Shown: positions 22,148 to 34,144 of the stretch, piece after piece
Layout of the letters: each line of letters opens with the position of its first letter
Numbering within the stretch: the stretch's first letter is position 1
NCBI GenBank assembly: GCA_963555705.1
Contig: OY743170.1
Span: 29,711,362 to 29,775,361, forward strand
DNA from: Ligustrum vulgare
Lineage: Eukaryota > Streptophyta > Magnoliopsida > Lamiales > Oleaceae
Length of the DNA stretch: 64,000 nucleotides
Direction of reading: 5' to 3'
Notes under the pieces: model-generated
Databases searched by the model: none
Seen by the model: only the letters and a program-made list of their open reading frames with translations
Told to the model about the DNA's origin: nothing
Position numbers and translations under genes: made by a program

Positions 22148-24000
22148 AACCATTGTTCGTCCTCGAACAAATATTTGCAAAGAAAAGAATAGGATTCCAA
22201 CAATAGATTACAGTTTAGAGATTTGAGGTTGCAACCCACTTGTCTTTAACAAAAAATGTTCCATTGCATGATCGGATTGTGTTAGTGTGTGCTAGAGATG
22301 CAACGCCTTTTATTTCCCATCCCAATCATGACTCGATATGGTTTATTTCCTTGCACCTCTCATGTTGGCTCACATCCCAACCATGTATGAGTGACTACGA
22401 GGAGAATAATTTCGCCCAATTCAAGTGGAAATCAGTTCATGACATGAATTCAGTCAACACAGTACCCCCGACCACATTCATAGCACCAACCTAGACCAAG
22501 CAATTCAAACCACTCATAAGTAAATGTAATGGGAGTTAACACCCTCACAAGATATTTCTCTCTTCGCACAAAGTGTATAAGAGTTAGAATTTTCGCTCAA
22601 CTCTCTGCATGGAAAAGTCAGTACCACAGATTGCCTAACTGTCATAACCGGAGCCAACAATAACAGAAGTGCAAAGCAAAGGTCTTTATTTGGTTGTAGT
22701 GGGGCTTCGGGTTAGGTAGGATAAAAGGATATATTTAGGCTAAGTCGAGAAGGAATTTCGCAAACTAAGTCAATTCAAAATAGCATTACTTCCTTCTCCC
22801 TTAATATGATCTTCATTGTTTCCCGCTACCCAACTTTGTTCACACTTGAGTCTCTTCTCTTCTTTTCTTTTTTTTTTTTTTTTTTTTTTTCAAAAGTTGA
22901 GTGTTTGCCATCCTCAACTACTAATTTTCATGACTAATTTCCTTTTCATTGCTTTTTCTCTTTCAAATTTTTTTTCGAGTACAGACTACAACTTTTTCTC
23001 TTTTGTTCAAATCATTACGCAGTCACCAATTGGCTTGAGATAGAATTACATTCCCCTGAATTCAGTCCATTACACAACCATCGTCCAACACAAGATAACC
23101 ATTTCAACTTCTTAGACTTAGACTACAGCACGATCCTTAATCAACAAAAGCTTGCGAATCCCTTCTCTATGGGTTCAAAATAGAGACAATGCGAAAGAAA
23201 GGGTATTCGTGGCTTGTAACGTGGCATAAAAATTCAAAGAAAGGCTAAGGCTCAAACGGGCTTCTAATGGTTCATGTAGCAAGGTAGGCTCTTTTAGCAA
23301 GTTAAATTTGGTTTAACCTATTGCCTCTGCTATAATTTGCACTTGAATCAAGAAGCCACAACGGTATGCACAAGAAAGCACATCCAAGCATAACCCAACC
23401 ATGCAGGACACACATCAAAAAAATAGAGCTTAATATAAAGAGTAAAAGTAGCTCATAGGCTCAAAAGCTCACAAATTACGGATTATATGTGTTCCTCCCA
23501 TCCAATTATAAGTTATAGGTCATTGCTCGATCTTCATTCCAATTCTAAGTCCATTGGTCGAGGATAACGGTTAAAAGTATTCAAACCATGACTACTCACA
23601 AAAGTATAATAATTGGGACGTTCAGGGTTATATATGAAGGGATAATACATTTATTCCTGTTTGGGTTGACTAGGTTGTAGACATCTGACAATTTTTCTTT
23701 TCATTTTCAACCTATTGTGCAGTTTTGGGCGAGATCATCTCTATGTGCTCAATTTATATCCAATTATGCAATGATTTTTCAAAAAAAATGAACCAAAAGT
23801 GGGGTCGCTTCCTATCAAAGATTAAAATGGATGCTGACTCAAACTGAATTTTTACGTTTCGACTACAGAAAGAAGATAAAGACATTAAGCTCACAATCAA
23901 TTCAATCCCCCCCCCCCCACACTTAAACAAAACAATGTCCTCATTGAAAAATAAAGCTAAACAGTAGAAGGGGGAAAAGAATTTTTTTTTTTTTTTTAAT
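22148..24000. other. Athila-like interior, non-coding 3' part
   Basis: Here a full element would carry the end of pol and an env-like region. I see only AT-rich DNA with homopolymers (T run near 22868-22890, C run near 23908-23918) and short frames without motifs. Confidence 0.6.
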
Positions 24001-24180
24001 TTGAAATTTCTGGATTTACGGCCGTAAAGATGTGTCTTACGTCCGTAATCAGGACTCTGAAAATTTTGGGGAAAAGTGAATTACGGCCGTAAAGATGTGT
24101 CTTACGGCCGTAAGGTGGTTTCTGAATAAATGTTTAAAAATTGAATTACGACCGTAAGGTGTGTCATACGGCCTCTGTGT
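24001..24180. repeat. tandem units with paired TTACGGCCGTAA palindromes
   Basis: Three units of about 65 bp each carry two palindromic copies about 22 bp apart, joined by AAGATGTGTC or similar: near 24015/24037, 24080/24101 and 24145/24166. The third unit is degenerate. The same palindrome fills part of both LTRs of this element. Confidence 0.8.
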
Positions 24181-24346
24181 TTTTTTTTTTTTTTTTTGAA
24201 ATGACTAAATAAACTAAAATTAACCACAAATGAAAATACGAAAATAAAAAATAAAAAGTTGAGGAGGTAAAGAAACTCCCCTCTCGGGTTGCCTCCCGAG
24301 CAGCGCCTTTTTTTACTGTCGTTGGCTCGACAGGTTGCTTCCTTCT

Positions 24347-25921
24347 TCATCCGGGATCAACTGGACTTCCAAAGCTTAATTTCCTCTTCATGCTCTTCAT
24401 TAGTGCCTGCAAAGTAGGGGGTAGAAGCTCCTCATTAGAAACGGATGATGTGGTACATGAGATTGTACCTGGTTGTGGCAGCTTTGGACAATCATTAAGT
24501 TCAGCAACAGTTTCCTGAAATGGAGAATGACTCACAACAGTAGAGTGAACTTTGTTAGCATCATTAATGTGTTTCATGGAGTCATAAATATTGAACTTAA
24601 CAATTTCATTATCAAACTCCATGGTTAGTATACCATCACTAACATCTATTTTAGTTTTCGATGTTTTTAGGAATGGTCTGCCTAACAAAATAGGAGTGGG
24701 GTTTGGAGAGTGATCATCATTCATGTCCAACACATAAAAATCTACTGGAAACACTAAACCCCCTACTTGTACTAAAACATCTTCAACTACCCCATCCGGA
24801 TATGCATTGGAACGGTCGGCTAGTTGAATGATAACACTAGTTTCAGTCATGTTAGCGAGTTTCAATGAAGTGTACGTAGATCTAGGCATTACATTTATAG
24901 ATGCTCCTAAGTCTATCAATGCACGATCCTTGCACTTGGGAGGTAATTTTCTTTGAAGAAGTGCAGATACAGACTCACCCATTCTTACCATCTCATTTCC
25001 ATTTAGCTTTCTCTTATTGGTGCACAGATCCTTCAAAAACTTTGCATATCGGGGAACTTGTTTGATGGCATCCAATAATGGAATGTTGATTTCCACTTTC
25101 CTGAACATATCTAGTATATCCTTTTCCTTGCCCTCCTTGTTTGCTTTTGCCAACCTGCTAGGAAAAGGAGGTGGAGTCGATTTAGCAATTGAATTAGAGC
25201 TAGATTTTACCTGCGGGATTTGTGAAGTGGCATCCCCCTTTTCAACTTCTTTCTCTTCGTTCCCTTTATTCGCGAAGATTTGTTTGCTTGGACCTTCAAC
25301 CTCTTTTCCATTCCTCAGGGTTATGGCACTCACGTTTTTGGGGTTCACCTCGGGTTGAGATGGTAGCTTCCTTCCGGATTGTGCCTCAAGTCTGTTGATG
25401 GAAATAGCCATTTGGCTCATCTGATTCTCCAAATTCTGAATACTGGATTTGGAGTCCTGTTGAAATTGAATTGTGTTAGAGGCCAAAGTTTTAACCATAT
25501 CTTCTAGAGAGATACCTAAGTCCTGGGGCCTTTGTTGGTACTGTCCCTGTGAATGGAAATTTCCTTATTGTTGGAAATGCCCTTGAGATTTGTTGGAGGG
25601 GAAACCCTGGGGCTTGTTATTCCCATAGCTTAGATTGGGGTGATCCCTCCAACCAAGGTTATAGGTGTTGGAGTACGGGTTGTATTGCTGTTTTTGAAAT
25701 GGAAACCCTTCTGCAGCCTTTACCTGTTCACCATTCTCCTCTTGCAACACCGGACATGTATCCGTTGGATGTCCAAAGTTTGAACAGATTCCGCATGCTT
25801 TGACCTGATTCAAGTTCCCTACAGCAAGCTGCTTAACAAGATTGGTTAGTTCATATAATTGACCTTCGATATTGGAACTACTTACCTCGTTCACTCGGCG
25901 GACTTGGGAGTCTCGGGTTTA
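24347..25921 (-). pseudogene. Athila-like gag (C-terminal part) and protease
   Basis: One frame, broken by a TAA at 25565-25567 that probably replaced CAA (Gln) in an FQQ-rich stretch. The first part has ESQL-like GQLYELTNLVKQLAVG and a zinc knuckle CGICSNFGHPTDTC (CX2CX4HX4C). The second part has the linker SAITLRNGKEVEGP and a retroviral-type protease: ALIDLGASINVMPRSTY with catalytic Asp, then ILLGRPFLKTSKTKIDV. The frame stops at 24347, after SFGSPVDPG. Another stop lies near 25919. The N-terminal gag domain is missing; gag text can be read up to about 26000 and then abruptly meets CACTA sequence. The protease would process the polyprotein in a live element. Confidence 0.92.
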
Positions 25922-26002
25922 ATTGAATTGCTGAGTATTTTTTGCCATATTAGAGATTAAAGCCCGCGCTTGTTCCTGCGTCTTGTCCATGAGCGCTCCT
26001 CC

Positions 26003-26158
26003 CACTAGTAGAAAAACGCGAAAAAAAAGGGTTTAGGTGTCGGTTCGTCGAGAACCGACGCCTAAAACCGGTTCAGACGTCGGTTCATGAAGAACCGACG
26101 CCTGAACCGGAGGTTTACGCGTCGGTTCACCAAGAACCGACGCGTAAAGTCGAACCGT
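26003..26158 (+). mobile_element. truncated CACTA transposon end with hairpin subterminal repeats
   Basis: CACTAGTAGAAAAACGCG at 26003 is a canonical CACTA terminus. Three inverted-repeat hairpins follow, all with arms CGTCGGTTC/GAACCGACG: 26032-26066, 26070-26108 and 26114-26148. No matching second terminus exists before the primer site at 26159. So only the left end remains, fused on its left to gag and on its right to the Athila-like leader. Confidence 0.85.
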
Positions 26159-26176
26159 TCCCCGGAAACGGCGCCA
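26159..26176 (-). other. Athila-like primer-binding site (tRNA-Asp type)
   Basis: On the minus strand this reads TGGCGCCGTTTCCGGGGA, 6 bp from the LTR. It matches the complement of the plant tRNA-Asp 3' end except for one base (TTT for TTG). Confidence 0.85.
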
Positions 26177-26182
26177 AAAATT

Positions 26183-27658
26183 TGATGCGTGTCGCAATGC
26201 ACCAAAATAATAAATAATTTCTTACTCGTTAAATATTAATTAATAATGTAGTAGCGAGAGTAAGGGTTGATCCCACGAGGAACGGAAACTAATTTTAGTT
26301 GTTCGATCAATTAGAATGGAATGGGGGGTTTTGTTGTTTGAATTGCTTGAATGAAAACTATGCATAAAAATAAACAATTAAATATGACTAAAGAAATAAT
26401 ATGAGAGGAAATCTTGTTCTCGGGGTCGGTTGTGTCCTTAATTAATGTTATACTTTTCCTTGTAACGTGTTTCTATTCCTAATTCAATTATCAATCATAA
26501 ATAATCAACAAGCTCTGATTATCTAAATTCTTCCTTATGTGTATTGATTCAAAACAAGCTCTTCGAACCAATTCTAGCCACGGACAATCCTAAACAAGAT
26601 CTTAGGATTTAATGCACGACTAGTATGAAAATTTAGAAGAATAGATTGAATTAGATCGTTAATTACACAAGCTCGAATTAATCAATCCAAGTTGAATTAT
26701 TACTAAACCTGCACGAGATTTATTTGCTACTAAAATAAAGATTCAATGACAATTACGGATCAAGAATCTAAACATAGCATATTCATGAATTCAAAGATCA
26801 ATAATCCAATTGGCCAAATTAAACTATTAATCAAATAAACTCAATTGAACGTTCAAAACATAATAATCCAACAATTGAAATAAAGGAATAAATTCACGCT
26901 ACTAATTTGTAGGAAAAGAAAATAACATAATTGAATTCACAACTTCCCCTTTGAACAAGATATGGAATTTAGCCTAGCATGGTTGTGGAGTATTCTTCAA
27001 GTTGCTTCATGAATTCCATTGTTGTTGATGTTCTTTGGCTTGAAAATCTCCCAAGAATGCTCTATATATTTCTCTCAATTTTCCTCAATGTCTAGCCTCT
27101 TTCACAATAATAAAAGTCCCTTTTTCTTGTCATAAAACTCCCTTTTTATAGCCTCAATTTCATGCCCTAGCTTTGGGAGCAAGAAATCCAAAATTATGGA
27201 AAGAATTGAAATAAGGAAATTTTTGACTTGAAGATTTACGGCCGTAACTATTCTTTTACGGCCGTAATTGAGTTACTGCATATTTCATCAAATTGGAGTT
27301 ACGGCCGTAACTCCTGATTTACGGTCGTAATTAGGTTTCTGACGATTTTCTTCTTTTGAAGGTTACGGTCGTAACCTTTACCTTTACGGCCGTAACTGTG
27401 TTTCTGCACATTTTTCTTCTTTATTCATCATATTTTTACGGCCGTGATTTTAATTGCTTACGGCCGTAACCTTAATTTCACCTAAGTCTCCAAACTTCAG
27501 TTTTGAGTGCAATTTGATCATTTTTTCTTCTTTTCTCTTCCTTTATGATCCTATACAATATAAAATACAAAATGCATTAATAATACTTAGATAGAATCAC
27601 ATTATGGCATCTTCAAGGATATAAGTGTATAAAATAAACGTAAATATCACACTTATCA
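26183..27658 (-). repeat. Athila-like 5' LTR (1476 bp)
   Basis: Pairs with 20703-22131 and retains the 47-bp segment missing there. It contains the same TTACGGCCGTAA series between about 27236 and 27470, with a few copies differing from the other LTR by single bases. Confidence 0.93.
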
Positions 27659-27663
27659 GTTAT

Positions 27664-28244
27664 CCGTGGATAGCACTTCAAATATGTTGTAGCCATCCCA
27701 AGCGTAGTCTAACTCAAAAAGATCCAAGCTCCTTCCAACAGTAAGGTGTGATTATATCCATAAGATGCTAGGACAACACATTGATTTGAACTTGTAATTA
27801 CAGTGCAAAAATGAAACGCACATTGGTTTTGAGTTCTTAGTTTTCTGATTCTTTTATAAGCCCACAATCACTTGGTATTTGATAAGGAAAGAAAACACAC
27901 CTTAAATTGGATGTTCGTGCAGTTCAATGCAACAACTATGATCTTACAGACTTGAATGTTTAAATATTTTTCAGCATTTCTTGATATCCATTATTGTGTT
28001 TCTATTCATTGGTAAATGGGGAATATTTACAGCATAATCAAACCCATGTAAAATCACATTGAAATCCAACAATTTCATCATAAATACAGCATGAATATGG
28101 AGCTCTTTCGATGGTATCCCAAAATTAAATCATTACAATTACAATTTGGGGAAAATCAAGAACATAGATTTTATGAAAACCAGTGCTTTAAAATCACAAT
28201 GCCTCTACACCCACTGAAATGGAGATTCTAAGATATAGAGAAGA
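27664..28244. other. host DNA between the Athila-like element and Helitron, with one exon-like stretch
   Basis: On the minus strand about 27760-27664 reads as roughly 30 codons without stop, including GRSLDLFELDYAWDGYNIF. It continues across the Athila insertion point for a few codons once the duplicated GTTAT is counted once. I do not recognise the protein. The remainder is AT-rich without features. Confidence 0.35.
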
Positions 28245-29963
28245 CTAGTGCATCACCCGTGCGATGCACGAATATTGTATCGTACAAAATATATTGTAAA
28301 ATTAGTGAATAATTTTGGTATATTGAAAAGAGTAATCCTACAGGTACAGGCCCTGTACGAATGCAATTTTCCAATTAAAAATACAAATTTGATTTGTAAT
28401 AAAATATGTCAACACTTTTCTTTTAAGTTTAGTATAAGCATTATAAATTCAATACTACACCATTTTAATCCATAAATAAAAATAAGTGAGATATTGAGGA
28501 TGCTATGTTTGTCGGATAGTTTAGTATTTTACTTAATACATTGGTAAATAATACTAAAGTATTCGCCAAATATAAATATATTGTGGAATGTATCAATTAT
28601 TTCTCATGATTTATGCCTCTCGTATTTATGTTTTTCCAATTTTGATTCAAAAATATAAATCACAATAATTATAAATGTGTGCTTAATCTTAAACCCACAA
28701 ATATTTGTATTAGCCAATAAAAATATATTTTTAATTATAAAATCAAGTAGTCAAAATAATAATTACATAAATTTAGCAATTATCATGACATGACAAAATG
28801 CTACGTTGGTGACAAAAAAATTATAACAAAAATGGTATACCATATAATCTTCACACAACTATTAAAATTAAAAATGATTAAAAGAATATTATTCGCTTTT
28901 AACCACAATTTTTGCAATTTCCTCACGTATTTAACATTTTATCTAAATTTCTTTCAGAAACATCAATCACAGTAATTATAAGTTTTTGTTTAATCTTAAG
29001 AGCAAATATTTGTATTTGACCAATAAAAATGATTGTTAATTTCAATAATTTTTATGAGTTATTGTCAACTTCAAAGAAAATCCAAATTTAGTAGTTTATT
29101 TAATGGTGTATCATGTTTTTTATTTAATATTATGGATACAATATTGATTGTGTGGAATGTATTAATATATTTCTAATGGTTTATGCATTCTCCTCTCGTA
29201 TTTAAGCTTTAATTTTTTCACTCAAAAATAAGAATCATAATAATTATAAAAGCGTGCTGAATCTTAACCCACAAATATTTGCATTTGACCAATAAAATTA
29301 TATTTTCACCTATAAAATCAAGTGGTAAAAATAACAATTTCATAAATCTAGCAAATATCATGATATAACAATCGACAATGTTGGAGTAAAAAAATTATAG
29401 CAAAAATCGTACCATATAACCTTTACAAAACTATTAAAATTAAGAATTATTAAAAAAATATTATTCATTCTTAACCAATAACATTATAGTTTTACATATA
29501 AAATCAAGTAGTTAAAATAATACTTACGCAAATCTTGCAATTATCATGACATGGCAACCGGATAACACTGAAGGTCAAAAAATATACCGAGAATTTTAGA
29601 TCATATAATTTTTAGACAATTATTAAAATTAATCTTATATTTGTTTTATTCAAAAAAATGTATTAATACTTAAGTTCAGCCAGCAAAAAATTGCATCGAG
29701 CATTTAATATGAAATGGGAAAATGAAAAGTCATTTCCCATCCACACCTCATTAATCAATTCAACATCAACAAATGAAAAGTCACTGGCATGACACGTCTT
29801 CCACCTATTCCAATACATATTCAAGTTGATAATTAATGTTAAACAATTGTATCGAAAATCAGGAAAAAAAAACACAAAAAAACAGAAGGTTTCCAAAAAA
29901 AAATAAGTGACAGTGGGTGGGAAATTTTTTTTACGGCTGTTGTGGTTTAATATATAATATAGA
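28245..29963 (-). mobile_element. non-autonomous Helitron (5' end 29963, 3' end 28245)
   Basis: On the minus strand the 5' end is TCTATATTATATATTAAA at 29963, preceded by A. The 3' end is CTAG at 28245, followed by T, with a GC-rich hairpin CGTGCATCGCACG 9-10 bases before it. These are the Helitron hallmarks: TC start, hairpin, CTRR end and insertion between A and T with no duplication. No Rep/helicase frame is present; the interior is AT-rich with repeats of CCAATAAAA-type text. Confidence 0.75.
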
Positions 29964-30326
29964 TATATATAATAAAATAATAATAATAATAATAATATAT
30001 TAAGATTTCTCCCGTACACAAAATGCATAAAAAATAATATATTAAAATAATTAATAAAATTTTACAAACAATAAAACTACTTCAAATTATAATAGCTTCT
30101 TTGAGTAATAAAAATCAATTTATATATTTAAGTAGTAAATGGTTATTAAGTTTTCCACATTTTTTCACAAAAAAAAATGAAGTTGTTGTTCGATAAAAAA
30201 TTGATATTATTTTTTATCGAAAATAACAGATATTTGCACATTGTTTGGAGTTGCGTTTTTAAGTATTAAAATGAACATCCTTAATAATTTCAATTTCATT
30301 TCCCATTGCACTAAACACATTATCAA

Positions 30327-30516
30327 GCTCCTGTTTGGTACCTATTATTTTTAAATCTCATTTTTTAAAAACTCATTTTCAACCATACATTATACCAATA
30401 AAATAATCTACACATAAATCCAAAAATATTCTCCAATTTTTAACTACACATTTTCTAAAAAATTTACTATTCCAAATCACATTATTCCAAATAATAGGTC
30501 TCAAACAGGGACCAAA
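30327..30516. mobile_element. short MITE inside the Helitron region
   Basis: Inverted ends: left CTCCTGTTTGGTACCTATTA and right inward GGTCCCTGTTTGAGACCTAT share CCTGTTTG and ACCTATTATTT. The inside holds TTTTCAACCATACATTATAC-type text shared with other short MITEs of the window. Confidence 0.6.
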
Positions 30517-31286
30517 TGCAGTCAACACGTTATCCATAACATAGTAATTAATTTCACTATGTAAAATGATTTCCATAATACCATTCAAATGTATATCAAT
30601 GTGATGACATAATAATTAGTTTTAGTTTCAATAAATTATTAATTATCATCAGTACCTCTTACGTTGATGCAAGCAAGTTTAATTTAAATAATTAAAAAAA
30701 TGAATAGTCACCGTTTTCTAAAAAAAAATTACTGCTTTTTGGAAAAAAAAATCTATTAAGAAGTGTAAACAAACTTATTTGTCACTAATATTTTTAACTA
30801 AACAAAAAAGAACAAATATTAAAGTTTAATAAAATATTAATCTAATTAATGCACAAATAATGTAAGAAAAAGTAAAGCTATTTTTGTTTTTCAAAGTTAA
30901 TGTGTAGTTTTCCAAACGTATTAATTTCTTTATAAAATTTATTTTTTATAAAGCAATTAATGATGAATATTAATGCATTTCAATTTTTGGAAAGTATTTT
31001 AGACTGAAAAACAAAAATGATGTACGGAAGTTACAATTTAACAATATGAATTTTGATAAGTGCTTGTTAATTTTTAATACTTATACATAATTTATCCAGT
31101 ATACAAAATGCATAAAAAATAATATTATATTAAAATAATTATTAAAATTTTACAAACAATAAAACTACTTCAAATTATAACAGTTATATTAAAAATTTTT
31201 ATAATTTTTTTATCATCAACTCTTTATTAATTTCTACATCTTGTCTTTTGAGACGATTTTTGTTCAATATATTTGTTTTGTTGGCG

Positions 31287-31582
31287 AAAAACACTTATTT
31301 ATTTCTCATATTTTTAAATAATCAAAATAAATAATTAATACAAAAGTTAAAAAAAATATTTGCACATCCTTTCAATGCAAATTAGCAGAATATTTGAATA
31401 GAAATTGCGATTAGAAATAAAATTTATTAATTAATTGAATGTTATAAATAACAATGCGATTAAAAAAAGTTAAGGATATAAAAGCAAAACTAAACAAATA
31501 CCGAAGATCTATCTTGCAATTAAATTATGGTGTAAATTTTAAAAAATGTGTTGTATGAATATAGTTCCCTAAAATAATATAT

Positions 31583-31631
<49 letters not shown>

Positions 31632-32207
31632 ACCTATTAGCATTCAATACATGTAATCAAGTACCTATTTACAATGCATTACACACTTTCCCACATTAAA
31701 TGTCTCATTAATTGTCAACAACTCATTTCTCAATTCCGGAAATTCAATTGAAAAAAAAAACACTTATTTATCTCTCATATTTTTAAATAATCAAAATAAA
31801 TAATTAATACAAAAGTTAAAAAAAATATTTGCACATCCTTTCAATGCAAATTAGCAGAATATTTGAATAGAAATTGCGATTAGAAATAAAATTTATTAAT
31901 TAATTGAATGTTATAAATAACAATGCGATTAAAAAAAATTAAGGATATAAAAGCAAACTAAACAAACACCGAAGATCTATCTCGCAATTAAACTATGGTG
32001 TAAATTTAAAAAAATGTGTTGTATGAATATAGTTCCCTAAAATAATATATATATATATATATATATATACATACAAACTATTAGCATTCAATACATGTAG
32101 TCAAGTGCCTATTTACAATGCATTACACACTTTCCCACGTTAAATGTCTCATTAATTGTCAACAACTCATTTTCCAATTCCGGAAATTCAATTGAAAAAA
32201 AAAAAAA
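31287..32207. repeat. tandem duplication of a ~460-bp unit
   Basis: The unit at about 31287-31756 is repeated at about 31757-32207 with few differences. Both start AAAAACACTTATTTAT, both include an (AT)n tract (31565-31627 and 32045-32069) and both end in CAATTCCGGAAATTCAATTG followed by poly-A. Confidence 0.85.
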
Positions 32208-32282
32208 AAATTTCCAAAAATAGAAACTGAAAATGGGCGGGAAAAATTTTGACGGCTGTTCTGCTTTAATATATAATATAGA

Positions 32283-33558
32283 TGAGTGAGATGTGCTAAC
32301 ATTCGACAGGAAAGGAGGAGAGATAACAAAAACTTGATTCCATACGGAAGAATCTTGCGCAACCGAAGAAGAAAGAAAAAAGGTGGAATGCTTTTTATTT
32401 CTTGCATCTAGGAAGCATAAATGAATATATATATTTCCATGTCACCCGCCACGTACATTGAGTCTGTATTTGAGTTGGTACGAATAGCATTTTCCAACCT
32501 TTTATCTTATCTTAATCTTATTTTAATTTTTAATATATATAATAACAACATATCCATTTCATAAATTCGTACATAATTTCTCGCCATTTTTACTTGTCAT
32601 TTTAGAAAACTCTGTAATTTTATTAATTATTTTAATAACTGAATTAGGAAAGTTCAATTAATGCAAAATTAATTATAGGCGACTTGTAATAAATGATTTA
32701 TTGATTTGTGAAAAATAAAACATCTATAAAAAGGTCAAATTGTATATTATTTTTATTCTTTTGATAATTATGTAATATTTTGAAATCGAAAAATATGTAA
32801 TATGAGTGTCAAATTCAAAATTTCAACGAGAAATTTAATGCAAGCTAATAAATGAGAGCAAACTCTAAACATATCATTCGTAAAATTGTCTCAAATAATA
32901 AAGGTAAAAGTTTTAACTTATACTTTTGAGTTTCATCCAATCTTTTTAATTTATCTTATTTAAGTCATAAAATGATCCCTATCATTTCTTACCTAAATTC
33001 AATTTGACATAAATGATTAATTTCGAATATTTTTCTTATCAAATTTAAAGAAATAATAGATATCCGATATTTCTAATTAAATTCAATTAAATCCTTGAAA
33101 ACTCTTTGGTCATTTTGAAATTATTTTATTAATTTACTCATTTTGTTAATTTATCTATTTTTAATTTTATACATTTAAAATAACCTCAATTTGTAAAATA
33201 TACACTATAAGTTTTAATAATTAATTCATTAAACTCTTTAAAGAATAAAAATATAAGGTGTTAGCAAACTCATTCTATTTAAAAATAAAATATGGTCAAC
33301 ATGTTTATTTAACATGCACAAAAATAGTTTTTTTCCAGGTAACATTACATTTTTTTACTATTCGGTGAAAAATAAAATGTCACGTTGTATTGAAACCATT
33401 GAATAAGAATATATTTGATAAAGACTATAGATTAAAATAGTTTTAAATATATGGTTGAATGCGATGGATAGTGATATAAAACATAAAATGATTATCAAAT
33501 CAAACAATTGAATGACTGGAAATGAAACTTTAAAAAGTACTATGTGCAAGTATGAAAA
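32283..33558. other. AT-rich DNA, nothing recognised
   Basis: No repeat ends, coding-like frame or RNA gene could be made out in either strand. Confidence 0.5.
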
Positions 33559-33561
33559 TTA

Positions 33562-34079
33562 GGTCCTGTTCTCTTTGCTGTTTTCAGCCAGTTTTGAGTT
33601 TTCGATTTTCGAAAATATCGAAAATGCGTTCACTTTGCCTATTTTCATAAATTCGTTTTCCAAAATAAATAAATACAAAGGAAACTTAAAACGAGTTTAT
33701 TGCGTTTTAGATATTTTTTGTTAAAAAGTCCAAAACTCTCGTTTTTTATTTATTTATTTTTTTTTTTTTTGTAAATGTGAAATACTTCATTCACTTGAAA
33801 CTCTTATATTATTTTGCCATTATATATAGATTCATGTTAAGATTTTTTTATTTTTTTATTTAAATGTTCATTTCTTTCACTTGAAGTTCTTATATTATTT
33901 TGCCATTATATATAGATTCATATTAAGATTTTTTTTTGGTAAATGTGAGACACTTCTTTCACTTGAAGTTCTTATGTTATTTTGTCATTATATATAGATC
34001 TATGTTAAGATTTTTTTTTTTTTTTTTTTTTGTAAATGTGAGACGCTTCCTTCACTTGAAGTTCTTATGTTATTTTGCC

Positions 34080-34144
<65 letters not shown>

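Larger units (their letters stand above)
20703..27658 (-). mobile_element. Athila-like Ty3/gypsy element, gag-protease only
   Basis: The LTRs 20703-22131 and 26183-27658 begin TGATG(T/C)GTGTCGCAATGC and end CACTTATCA, with a perfect duplication GTTAT at 20698-20702 and 27659-27663. The primer site just inside the right LTR complements tRNA-Asp with one mismatch, as in Athila elements, and a C-rich tract inside the left LTR is the purine tract on the minus strand. The 4-kb interior holds a gag-protease relic (25921-24347) but no reverse transcriptase, integrase or env-like frame. It is a deletion derivative that would need help to move. LTR differences are about 2 percent plus one 46-47-bp deletion in the left LTR near 21270. 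Confidence 0.93.
29964..32282 (-). mobile_element. second Helitron 5' segment, joined to the first
   Basis: A second copy of the Helitron 5' end, TCTATATTATATATTAAAGC, is at 32282, again preceded by A. It shares with the end at 29963 the following GCCGTCAAAAT/GCCGTAAAAAA text. I could not find a separate CTRR plus hairpin end before 29963. So this is either a larger Helitron using the 3' end at 28245 with a second element inserted in it, or a tandem/truncated copy. The segment ACAAAATGCATAAAAAATAAT occurs at about 30018 and 31102. Confidence 0.6.

Noticed and set aside
24015..24180. CRISPR-like array from regularly spaced TTACGGCCGTAA palindromes
   Set aside because: Spacers are themselves repeated, the repeats are only 12 bp, and the context is a plant retrotransposon.
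25017..25358. Plus-strand frame of 113 codons
   Set aside because: Antisense shadow of the Athila-like gag-protease.
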